A model generated the notes under the pieces. The model worked only from the letters and a program-made list of their open reading frames with translations, had not been told where the DNA came from and searched no databases. Position numbers and translations under genes: made by a program. Positions 10,330-20,370 of a DNA stretch of 64,000 nucleotides are shown here, one piece after another (the first letter of the stretch is position 1; each line of letters begins with the position of its first letter). Origin of the DNA: Arachis hypogaea (lineage: Eukaryota > Streptophyta > Magnoliopsida > Fabales > Fabaceae); the NCBI RefSeq assembly GCF_003086295.3, contig NC_092039.1:72869649-72933648 (forward strand), given 5' to 3'.

Positions 10330-11754
10330 GCATGTGGAGCTGCCTCAACAAAAAATCTCAAAGATGCCTCAAGGGATGTATTTTCCTCCTTAAGGCTATT
10401 GGGACCAATTACACACTTCTCTAGAAGAATTGAGCTCTAGCATGGATCAACTAAGGATGGGACATCAAGAGCATTCTACCATCCTCCATGACATAAGAGA
10501 AGATCAAAGAGTCATGAGAGAAGAACAAAGAGTTTTGAGGGAAGAACAATAGAGGCAGGGGTGTGACATAGAAGAAATCAAACACTCCATTGGATCCTCC
10601 AGAAAGAGTAGTAGCCGTCATCACTAAGGGGGATTCGTTCCCTTAATTCCCTGTACTTATTTATTTTTTCTGTTTTCCATGTATTTTGTTTTATTGTTTG
10701 GTTTTAGTGCATGATCATCTTTATTTTATGTCTTAAAGTTATGAAATATTCCATGCATCTATCACCTTGCTTAAAAGAAAATTTTATTTGAAAAAGAAAA
10801 GTAAGATACATGAATTTTGAGTTATATATTAAGAGTAGTTCAATTATTTGATGTGGTGGTATTACCTTTTATTTTCTGAATGTATGAATGAACAGTGCAT
10901 ATTTGATGTTGGAGTTAAAGAATATTGGCTCTTGAAAGAATGATGATGAAAGTGAAGTGTTATTGGTAATTTAAAAAAATCCAAAATTTGATTCTTGAAG
11001 TAAGAAAAAGTAGCAAAAAGTAATAAAAGAAAAAATTATATGGGAAAAAATGCGAAAAAAATATAGCAGAAAAAGAAAAAGCCAATAAGATCTTTAAACC
11101 AAAAGGCAAGAGCAAAAAGCCAGTAGCTCTTAAAACCAAAAGGCAAGAGCAAGGATCCAAGGCTTTGAGCATCAATGGTTAAGAGGGCCTAAAAGAAATA
11201 TCTTAGCCTAGGCAGTTCAATTGAGCTGCTTCCTTTACTATATGCTTGTGGTGTGAAGGTGTCAAGTGAAAAACTTGAAACTGAGCAGTTAAAGTCGTAA
11301 TCCAAAGCAAAGAGTGTGCTTAAGAACTCTAGACACCACTGTGATATGTGGTCACTGGCTGGGGATTCTAGCAAAGCTGGATCACAATCCTAAGGGATTC
11401 ACCCAGTTAAAGTGTCTGTGGCATTTATGTATCCGGTGGTAATACTAGAAAATAAAGTACTTAAGGTCACGGCCAAGACTCTAAAGAAGCTGTATTGAGG
11501 AACAAAAAAGAACTCAACTAGGAGAATCAATAATATCATCTGGATTCTAAGTACCTAAATATGCCAATCATTTTGAGCTTCAATGAAAAGTGAGATGCCA
11601 AAACTATTCAAAAGCAAAAAGCTATTAGTCCCGCTCATCTAATTGAAAATGAGCTTCATTGAAAATTCTGAGATTTATTGTATTCTTCTATTTCTTTTTA
11701 ATCCTACTTATTTTTGGTTGCTTAGGGACAAGCAACAGTTTAAGTTTGGTATTC
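10330..11754 (+). other. 3' untranslated part of the gypsy element with polypurine-type site
   Basis: There is no supported coding sequence. The stretch includes A-rich segments and a repeated CCAAAAGGCAAGAGCAA word near 11098-11152. Its last bases, GACAAGCAACAGTTTAAGTTTGGTATTC, hold a purine-poor but positionally correct second-strand priming site directly before the LTR start TGATGAACGG. Confidence 0.55.
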
Positions 11755-13306
11755 TGATGAACGGATATTTTATACATTTTTTGGCATTATTTTCATATAG
11801 TTTTCAGTATGTTTTGTTTAAGTTTTATTAAGTTTTCATAAGTTTTAGTGCGAAATTCACATTTTTGGATTCTACTTCGAGTTTGTGTATTTTTTGGTGA
11901 TTTCAGGTATTTTCTGGCTGAAATTGAGGAGCTTGAGCACAAGTCTGATTCAGAGACAGAGAAAGGACTGCAGATGCTGTTATGATCTGATCTCCGTGCA
12001 CTCGAAAGAGCTTTTCTGCAGCTATAGAAGTCCAAATGGCAGGCTCTCACCGGCTATGGAAAGCTAACATCCAGGACTTTCCAAAAATATATAATAGCCT
12101 ATACTTTGCTTCGGAAATGAAGGCCCAAAATTGACGTTCAACACCAGCCACCAGCCCTATTCCTGGCGTCCAGCGCCCACAGGGGAGCAGCTGGCATCCA
12201 ACGCTCAGGATGGAGTCTTTAGCTAGTGTTCAATGCCCCTAAGGAGTACTAGCTCATGGGAAATACTCAAGCTCAGTCCAAACAATTACCAAGTGGGCCC
12301 CAGAAGTATGAATTTTTGCACTATCAACTTAGTTTATCTTATTTTTGTAATCCTTAGTCATTCGATTAGTATATATATACAAGAGTTCATCCTTATTAGA
12401 GGACTCTTGCCCACTTTTACATTTCCATTTTATTTTTTCTATCAACATGAGTCGTTAACCTCCTAAGGTTAAGGTTAGGAGCTCTGCTGAGTTTCATGGA
12501 TCAATAATATTACTGTTTTCATTTAATATGTTTGTTTCTATTCTCTTATGAAACATCGTTCTTCATCTTATGAATTGAGGATGAACCATGACAATCACCT
12601 TTGTTCTACATAGGTTCCATGCAATTCCTGACCCGGATAGCGTTGAACTAAAGCTAGAGATTGCATTCCGGATTCCAATAAAACATCTGAGCGACTTTGG
12701 ATATGTGACATATAATCCCGTTGACTATGGGTGTGTGAAGTCTCTGTGGCATTAAGGTAAGAGTTAGAGAAGCAGCACTCTCTGATCCGGAAGATCTGCC
12801 TTGTCTGGGCCACCTTGAGTAGGATCATGAAGGGGAGTGGATTGCTTAGAGCTTCATCTTCTGCTACAGTGAGAAACCTAGAGGTGGCTTGATGAGAGGT
12901 CATGAGTCATCTCAACATGGTGGATTACTGTAATGGAGGAGGTTAACTTGATGAGAGGACATGAGTTAATCACTTACGGCTGCCATTGAAGGAGTTAGAA
13001 AGTTATTGAAGAAGATAGCAAGAAAAGTTAATCCGGAAAGACAAAGCATCTCCAAAGCCTCAACCATTCTATCACCATTGAATTCTCGTCTATCCAGCAA
13101 CATTTATTTAACTATTTGTTTTATGCTTTTTCCATGACAAACTATATTTTCTATCTGCCTAACTAAGATTTGCAAGGTGTCCACTGCTTGCTCAAACCAA
13201 CAATCCTCGTGCAATTGATCCTGACTCACCTCAGGTATTACTTGGATGACCCGGTATACTTGTCGGTCTATCTGTGCGAATTCTGCGGAGCTAGTTTCGT
13301 GCACCA
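11755..13306 (+). repeat. 3' LTR, FIDEL-like
   Basis: The LTR is 1552 bases and runs from TGATGAACGGATATTTTATA to TTTCGTGCACCA. It aligns in order with the solo LTR at 34431-35971: the same start, the GATTTCAGGTATTTTCTG stretch, the palindrome words (GGCGTCCAGCGCC) near 12160, the AAGTGGGCCCCA stretch, and the TACTTGGATGACCCGGTA segment near the end. A TATA-like AAATATATAATAGCCTATAC lies at about 12085. The flanking direct repeat cannot be tested because the 5' LTR is outside the window. Confidence 0.8.
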
Positions 13307-13369
13307 CTCTAAAAAAACAAAAGTGAGAGTCTAAAATAAAAAAAAGCACTAAACCGGAGGGTTGCCAAA

Positions 13370-14060
13370 AGAAGATGCTGATGTCACTACCTAATCACTA
13401 TCAGAAGTCAAGTCCATGATCTCTATATCTATCTCGGGATCCTCATCATCCTCAGAATTCAGATCCACAATCTATATCTCCACGATGTCCTCGTCGTCAG
13501 AAATAACGATGACCTCTGATGTACTCTGGCGACTACCATCACTACTATCATCTGCGAAAGCTGTACCATTAGGAGAAATCTGCTCAACTGCTGAGGGCTT
13601 ACCAGAAGCTGCAGCGGAAGTCCCAATAGGTTCTATAGTGAAATGGTCAGAGGAGTGAGTAGAATGAAACTCTATTGACCTATCCAAATCTATTAGAGGA
13701 GACTCGGGGATGTAGTCATCGATGATAGAGCCAGGCTCAGGCACCTCCTGACCATTCTACTATGCTGGAACAGGAACTCCATGCACGTGATAAAAAAGAT
13801 GATGAATAGAATCAGGATGTAATCAAGATAGCGAAAAAGCATATGCTGCATCAATATCAAAGAGGGGTGAAGTTAGCGAGTGTTGAAAGGAAAGATCTCT
13901 AACTACATACTTATGAACTCGAGGTAGTGCAGCCACCATATAGAAGCTGTGAAGGACAGGTTCCTCGTACACATAATGCTGCATGCGCTCATAGAAAATG
14001 ACACATGTAGGAAGATAGGGGTAATAACTAGGGAGTTCTTAGTAGGGTCGGGATGAAACA
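13370..14060 (-). pseudogene. Unidentified decayed protein gene, acidic C-terminus
   Basis: On the minus strand several frames join into protein-like sequence: YEEPVLHSFYMVAALPRVH, then RDLSFQHSLTSPLFD, then VHGVPVPA, then a 90-codon open stretch 13744-13472. The last part ends SEVIVISDDEDIVEI, followed after a stop by further acidic VDLNSEDDEDPEID sequence. Composition is biased to Ser/Asp/Glu near the end. I do not recognise a family. It ends about 60 bases from the LTR at 13306 and is probably part of another retroelement rather than a host gene. Confidence 0.4.
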
Positions 14061-14219
14061 AGTTAAGTTGCTTTTTATATATATCGGCCACGTGTCCTAG
14101 ATCAATCAGACCACAACAAAGAAACATAGAGCAAACAACTATCAAGAGCAAATAGCACATAACATACAACCACAAGAACAAATTTAAAACACACAGGAAA
14201 TATGCGCAAATAAGTATGA

Positions 14220-15721
14220 TGCATGTCTAGTCCTAGTGCAGGTAATGAGCTCATCCGTCATTTTTTGACCCGTGCCTAACATTACATCCTTACAGACGTT
14301 GTCTCTCGTTGCTATCGCTTTGGGGTATGTTCCCGGAACATTCTTGGGTTATAGCGCTCACATGCTTTTGGGCTATAGCGCTCGTACCGCTCTCACGATT
14401 AAAGTGACAGGTCACATTATTGGGCTATAGTGCTCGTACTGCTCTTCAGCAAATCACTGGATAAATCGATGACAAGAAGAGTCAATGGTGTAGCACTTCC
14501 AACCATAATTATCTAATCACATAATCAAACAACTTTCAAGATATAATAATTCTTTATCCTTAATTCCACAATTTCTCAAAAATAATAAATTAAAATAGAG
14601 CGGATTATGAGATTTAACATTATAATCACTTTTTGAAATATCTCAGAGTTATTCTTAAAATCTATAAATACTTTTAAAAATATGCATAAATATGCCCACG
14701 GGAATAAATACATAAATATGCTTGAACTTCGAAAAATGGCATATTCTGTAAGTTATTTTAATTAAATTGATGTACTTTAAAATTTCTCTAAATAACTCTA
14801 AATTCTTATAAAAGACACCCAATCTTCATTGGTTACTTTATAAATTATTCAAAATATTATATAAATTTTTAAATACTAAAAAATTCTTTGAAATAAGTAA
14901 ATTGGGTACGGTTCATCTGTTTTCAAAATAAAACCTTTTTTCGTTCGATTAGAGTCATACTTTTTCCAAGAACGTCTTCCACTTTAAACCCTTTATTGTA
15001 AATCCATTATTTTTTTTCAAAAACCAAACACAATTAATTTCAATAAAATTCCTATATTTATAAATAAATAATTTTATTCATTAAATCTTTCTCAAATTCC
15101 AAACCTTTGCTCTTTTTTACTCGAAACCTACGTTCAAAATATTCATTTAGTTATAATTAATTCCAAATCAAAATCCGACCGTTAGAACTCAGTTGCATAC
15201 TATTATATAACTCAGATTTCAGTCAATTATTCAATAACATCTCAATTCCTCATCCTCAATATGGTCAAAACACAACAACAAATCTAGTAGCAATTCAGCT
15301 AAACCTTCAATAGCCAACAATCACATATTTGAACAACAGACATCAACAGACAATAATCCAACCACATATATCAATTAATTCAAAATTTTAACTAATTAAA
15401 GAGTCAAATTCTATCTCTGTAAAGCGCAGAACATACATAAGATACCGGAGGAGGTTTCAGATCGGTCAAACAGAGCGAAACATTGAAAACTCAGTGGTTC
15501 CTCCCCTTTCTTAGTTTGGCCGAACTGGTTCCTAGAAGAGGTAGCTCTACTTTGAGATTTCACCGAATAAAACGCATGTCACCGCATAAAGGAGAAAGAT
15601 AGAGTCACTTTTATCGGATCAAAATTTTTGTGGGGGTCACGAATTCCAAGAAATCAAGCTCGAAAAGTCCGAAAATCAACAAAACCTCCAATTGCTCCCA
15701 TGAATAGCTTTGGCTGATTTG

Positions 15722-15810
<89 letters not shown>

Positions 15811-16249
15811 TGTGCTAGTGTCACTTAATTAAAGGGGAGGAGGCATGTACCACGACATGTGGCGCATTAGTGCTGCGTGTTACGATTTTGAGCCGCTAAA
15901 TCAGCAAGGTTAAATTTTAAATATCTTGGAAGGTAATTAAGGTAGTTGGACTTGATAAAAATTCAAATAATTATCTCAAGTGGTGGTATTTAATTAGAAT
16001 AAAGAATTGATAAATTACTAATATAAATAATATTAGTAAAGTCGGGCTTTTTTAAATCTTCCGAACCCAATATCAAGTGATAAATTACTAATATAAATGA
16101 TATTAGCAAATTACTTAATAACATAATTTTTAATATTATATTATTATTCATTTTATTTAAAGATCACAAAAAAACTTATCATAGACGTTACGCGAATAAA
16201 ACCTGAAATCCGCATATGCGACTCTAACAAAAAAAAACAGGATGTTACA
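14220..16249 (-). repeat. LTR-like fragment ending TGTAACATCC on the minus strand
   Basis: The right edge reads GGATGTTACA on the + strand, the inverse of a TGTAACATCC start typical of Tekay-type chromovirus LTRs and like the better defined solo LTR ending at 23961. Near 14320-14450 a block GGGCTATAGCGCTCGTACCGCTC recurs three times. The rest is AT-rich with no ORF. The left edge is uncertain; TGTAGCAC at about 14489 is one candidate. The right-flank CAATG is close to, but not perfectly placed against, CAATG at about 14483. Confidence 0.4.
15722..15806. repeat. (GA)n microsatellite, about 42 units
   Basis: An uninterrupted run of GA dinucleotides of about 84 bases lies inside the LTR-like fragment. 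Such a length should be highly variable between individuals. Confidence 0.95.
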
Positions 16250-16571
16250 CAATGTGTCTCACTAAATTTAGCATGTATTCGTTCTGAGACTCACTACAAC
16301 CTACTCATATCAGTAGAAATAACATTAATACTCACTAGATAGATAACAAAACAAAATAAAGTTTTAAAACCCAAACCTTAATTAAAACTAATGTATATTT
16401 CTTCTACACGGGATAAAACATAAAAATATGTGAAGTATTTTTTTAAAAAAAAGTTTAAACAAAAAGTATATATAATAATTATCACTATAAATATTATATA
16501 AGGCTATAATTAAAATCAAAGTTTATATGATTTTAATGTTAAAAATATTAAAAATAATTAGTATTTATCTT

Positions 16572-16750
16572 AATCAATTTGGGTTTTGAGTAGTTATCTC
16601 ACTCGTCTGCTTAAGTAAGTATTAGGGATTGGAATCCCACATTGTGTGTGTAACAATTCATTGGCTAACAGCAGACCCTTAATAAATGGAATTTTAATCC
16701 GTGGTGAATTAGTCGCCGACCCACAGAGTTGAAAAATACCGTGAAAAATG
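16572..16750 (+). mobile_element. SINE (tRNA-derived), with target-site duplication
   Basis: This element of about 180 bases has an A-box-like TAGTTATCTCACTCGTC near 16591 and a B-box-like GGGATTGGAATCCC at about 16624, the split promoter of RNA polymerase III. A conserved body follows, with ATTGGCTAACAGCAGACC and GGTGAATTAGTCG. The body resembles a SINE widespread in legumes. It is flanked by AGTATTTATCTT (16560-16571) and AGTATTTGTCTT (16751-16762), an 11/12 match expected from LINE-type insertion. Confidence 0.75.
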
Positions 16751-17199
16751 AGTATTTGTCTTTAAAGTAGAATAATTTCTCATTGATAGTAATACTTACA
16801 AAGATTTATCTTTGTTAAAATTTATCTGAAAATTTTTATTTGTTGGTATCATATTCATTCTTGAAGTCAAAACAATATGATAAATATTGTTACCTGTTAA
16901 AACTTTACATTTTATGACATGATTTTCAAGTTTTCAAACTTATAGACTTGTACCACTAGAAAAGCTATCAAATTGATTAATATTCCTTGGAAACATTATC
17001 GGAATACCATCGTTGAGTATTAGTTTGTGTGAAAAAAATTATAACAACTTTTGTTATTCAATATATAATTTATTCTATTAAAAAATGAATTATTATCTTC
17101 TAAATTGGTCAATATATTTTTTTATTTTTTATATTATTTTATCTGACAATAATTACTGTTAAAGAAAAATAAAGGGCAATTTACTTGATTAAAATGATT

Positions 17200-17530
17200 G
17201 CGAAGATTCTTTACTTAAATGCAACAATTCCAGTTAGTTTACGTGAGTATCCTTTTTTGTTTACTATGTAAACCGTGGTAGGTAACCACGGTTTCCAATT
17301 TGTGCATAAACTATGGGAGGTTGGCACGGTTTTTACTTAGGAAACTTTGAGCATAAACCGTGGCTGCTTACCACGGATTATGAAGAAAAATTGCTACCTA
17401 GAAACCCTGCTTGGTCACCACGATTTAAGAAGAAAAACTGTGTGCATAAAACCCTGTTGGCTACCACGGTTTATGCTTAGAGTAGTATAAATACATAATC
17501 CGTGGATAGTCATCACGGTTCTCATTTGTG
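17200..17530. repeat. AACCGTGG / CCACGGTT inverted-word array
   Basis: Short hairpin-like pairs recur every 40-60 bases, for example AACCGTGGTAGGTAACCACGG at 17272 and AAACCGTGGCTGCTTACCACGG at 17353, and decayed forms follow. The array ends at a TATA-like AGTATAAATACATA (about 17484) upstream of the PMD gene start and may be its promoter region. It is not explained by the coding features. Confidence 0.65.
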
Positions 17531-17616
17531 CCAAACCAAATTTTGTTCAATCTGGGAGGTTGAGAGAGTTTGTGGGAGAGGCTTGGAGGTTTTGGTGCCT
17601 GTTGGGTGGTGGAGCC

Positions 17617-17689
17617 ATGGAGGACGAAACTCGCATGTACCGATTAAATGGCATTGCGTACGTGGCTGGATACATCGACCAAGAAGTTA

Positions 17690-17762
<73 letters not shown>

Positions 17763-18650
17763 GTATTGGGAGTTGTTAGCATTATTATTATTATTGTAAT
17801 TGTTAATACAGTTATTTCTGTTGGTATTGTTATTATTGTTATTGTTTTTATTATTGTTGTTGTTATTATTAGTTTTAGTGTTATTGTTATTATTATTCGT
17901 ATTGATGTTATTGTTATCCTTGTTAGTAACTGTTGTTATTGTCGTCATTATTATTGTTATTGTTTTCTTATTGTTATTACTATCATTAGAGAAAATAGAA
18001 AACTAATGTGGGTGTATAATAAATTTTTTAAATTATATTTGCTGTTAATAGTATTGGTCGTATGTTGAGGATTTTCTTACCCACATTTTGCAGCCTACTA
18101 GGGTTATTAGTGGTATCAGGAGACAACAGAATATGCCTTTAAACGACCGAATTATACCGTATTTGGAAACTACTGGCTTGTATCACCTCGCTAGGCTGAA
18201 CAGTCAATGGTTCTGGGTTGATGAGCCTCTACTTAATACATTTGTTGAGAGGTGGCGTCTTGAGACACACACTTTTCACATGCTATTTGGGGAGTGCACC
18301 ATCACTTTGTAAGATGTGGCATATTAGCTGGGTCTTTCCATCGATGGAGAGGTCGTTAGTGGGTGCCTGACTAACTTTGAGAATCTGATGGAGAACGAAA
18401 GACCCGCATGGGTGTGGTTCCGTGAGTTGTTTGGCGAGTTACCGCTATAGAATAAAGTCAAGCAGATGATGGTATGCTACACATGGTTTCATAAGAGGTT
18501 TTGGGTTCTCCCAGCAGACGCGAGTGAAGAGACCGTGCGTATATACGCGCGTGCTTATATTCTGATGTTGTTGTTCTCTCAGCTGTTTACGGACAAGAAC
18601 ATAAATCGGGTTCACCTTCGTTGGTTACCTTATTTGGCATCGATGGACGA
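17617..18650 (+). pseudogene. Plant mobile domain (MAIN-like) gene, broken
   Basis: Exon 1 (17617-17685) reads MEDETRMYRLNGIAYVAGYI and ends at a GT donor. The intron holds a (TTA)n run. Exon 2 starts at 18094 after a CAG acceptor and reads PLNDRIIPYLETTGLYHLARL, DEPLLNTFVERWRLETHTFH, FGECTITL and, further on, RIYARAYILMLLFSQLF and NRVHLRWLPYLASM. This is the aminotransferase-like plant mobile domain shared by MAIN/MAIL proteins and transposon relatives. Three in-frame stops (about 18310, 18325 and 18448) break it. The domain ends abruptly near 18650, where the frame runs straight into gypsy integrase sequence. Confidence 0.8.
17688..17990. repeat. (TTA)n microsatellite and derived low-complexity intron
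   Basis: About 24 perfect TTA units (17690-17762) are followed by 230 bases of degenerate TTA/TTG/TTC triplets, all within the intron of the PMD pseudogene. ORFs of poly-Tyr, poly-Leu or poly-Asn here are artefacts of the repeat. Confidence 0.95.
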
Positions 18651-19904
18651 TAACAATTGGAGAAATTCTATTGTTGAGTATTTAAATAATCTCAGCATCC
18701 CAATCGATAGAAAGGTAAAATTGCAAGCAACAAATTTTGTCTTGATGGCTGATGAGTTGTATAAGAAGGAAGTCGATAGAAGTTTGTCGAGATGCCTAAG
18801 TCAAAATGATAAATACATTGCTTTGGACAAAGTCCATAAAGGGATATGTGGTGCTCATCAAGCTGGGAAGAAGATGAAATGGGTGCTATATTGCAATCAT
18901 GTGTAATGGCCATCTATAATTAAAGATTGTATTGAATATGCAAAGGTGTGTCAAGGGTGCCAAAATCGTGGTTCAATACAACAGATCCTAGCATCTGAGT
19001 TACATTCGATTATAAATCCATAACCGTTTAGAGGTTGGGCTTTAGATCTAATTGGATTGATTCACCATCCTTCATCGAAACATCATAAATTTATTTGGGT
19101 GGTAATTGCTTATTTCACAAAGTGGGTTGAAGCAATTCCTTTAATAGAGGTTGGACAAAATGAAATAATAGATTTTATTGAGGAACATATAATCCATCGA
19201 TTTGGAATTCCTCAAACTTTGAGTACTGATCAAGGGACTATATTCACTGGTCATCGAATCAAGAAGTTTGCAGCCTCGAGGAACATCCATATGGTTACTT
19301 CAACCCCCTATTATGCACAGGCCAATGGGCAAGTTGAGGCAGCAAATAAAATCCTGATAAGTTTGATTAAAGAACAGATTGGGAATAGACCTTGAACTTG
19401 GCACGAAACGTTAAGTCAAGTACTATGGGCTTATCGAAATTCACCAAAAGGGTCAACAGATACATCGCCTTATAGCTTGGTTTATGGCCATGATACTGTG
19501 CTACCATTAGAAATCAATTCGAAACTTTGAGAGTATCAAAATAGAATGACTTGCTAGTCAATGATTATTGGAATGCAATGTTTGATGAGTTGAATGAATT
19601 AGATTTAGAGCGAATATTGGCACTTGAAAATATGATTCGACAAAAAGAAAGTGTTGCTCGAAATTATAATCGTCGAATAAAGGAGAAATGTTTCAATATA
19701 GGCGAGTTAGTTTTAAAAGTTATCTTACCAATGGAAAAGAAATTGAGAGTTCTTGGCAAATGGTCCCATACTTGGGAAGGCCCTTTCCAAGTGATAGGAT
19801 TATATTCTAGAAATGCATATCGAATCAAGGATATCGATTCAGGAAATATAATCAAATCGATTAATGGAAAGTATTTGAAGCAATATCATTGCTTCCTGAA
19901 TTAG
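18650..19904 (+). pseudogene. Integrase pseudogene (Tat-type gypsy)
   Basis: The zinc-binding N-terminal region includes VHKGICGAHQAGKKMKW and a CxxC-like CQGCQ. The DDE core is readable: WALDLIG (first Asp), STDQGTIFTG (second Asp) and YYAQANGQVEAANK (Glu). The C-terminal part, from 19551, reads DYWNAMFDELNELD, NRRIKEKCFNIGELVLKV and WEGPFQVIG, ending YLKQYHCF. Stops lie near 18904, 19021 and 19393, and a frame change near 19540 breaks it. The protein would insert the cDNA into the genome; this copy cannot. The neighbouring RT and RNase H are missing because of the 5' truncation. Confidence 0.85.
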
Positions 19905-20370
19905 AGTTAAAGTGCATAAGTTTGAAAATAAAGAAAACCATTACAAATACTGAAGTCTAAGGTGAAGATAGGTAAGGCGCCATAAGTTTTGCCAAGTCTG
20001 AGCGTAGCTTTGTCCTTTCATTGTCCAAAGCTGAAAGCGCCTCAGCATGTATGAATTCTTCATATTGGGCATTGTCAAGTTGTTTCTTGCATTCTTCTTG
20101 TTTGGCCTCAATAGAAACGATTTCTTGTACAAGTTGTTGTTGCTCTTGCTGGGCAGTGGCTAAAGGTGTAACTATATCAGCTCTCCTCTTTTGAATTTTG
20201 GCAAGTTTTTTATTAATTTGAGCCAATTCTGCTTCAAGTTTTCTCTCTTCCTTGTCATAGTGAACTTGAATGAAAATAGCCTGAGAGATTCTCAAATCGA
20301 ATTCTTCACGGAAAGCTTTGATTGGTTGAAGAGTTGTAGTATAGTTTTCCGATTTAGTTCTGATATTAGC

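Larger units (their letters stand above)
1..13306 (+). mobile_element. Degenerate Athila-type Ty3/gypsy element (internal region and 3' LTR)
   Basis: The pieces are in the order expected of an Athila-lineage element read on the + strand: repeat-rich leader, gag, aspartic protease, integrase tail, an extra downstream ORF, a polypurine-type site and a 3' LTR. The 5' LTR is not in the window. Reverse transcriptase, RNase H and the integrase core are missing between the protease (ends near 2963) and the integrase tail (from about 3089), so this copy or its parent is non-autonomous. An inverted second element interrupts it at 3856-8996. All coding parts carry stops or frame changes. The family call rests on the gag and protease wording and on the LTR type; assignment to the peanut FIDEL group is from memory. 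Confidence 0.75.

Noticed and set aside
14483..16254. CAATG as a target duplication for the LTR-like fragment
   Set aside because: The left copy is separated from the presumed LTR start by one extra base, so the flanks do not form a clean duplication.
17560..18006. ORFs coding poly-Tyr, poly-Leu and poly-Asn runs
   Set aside because: They are translations of the (TTA)n microsatellite and its degenerate flank, inside an intron.
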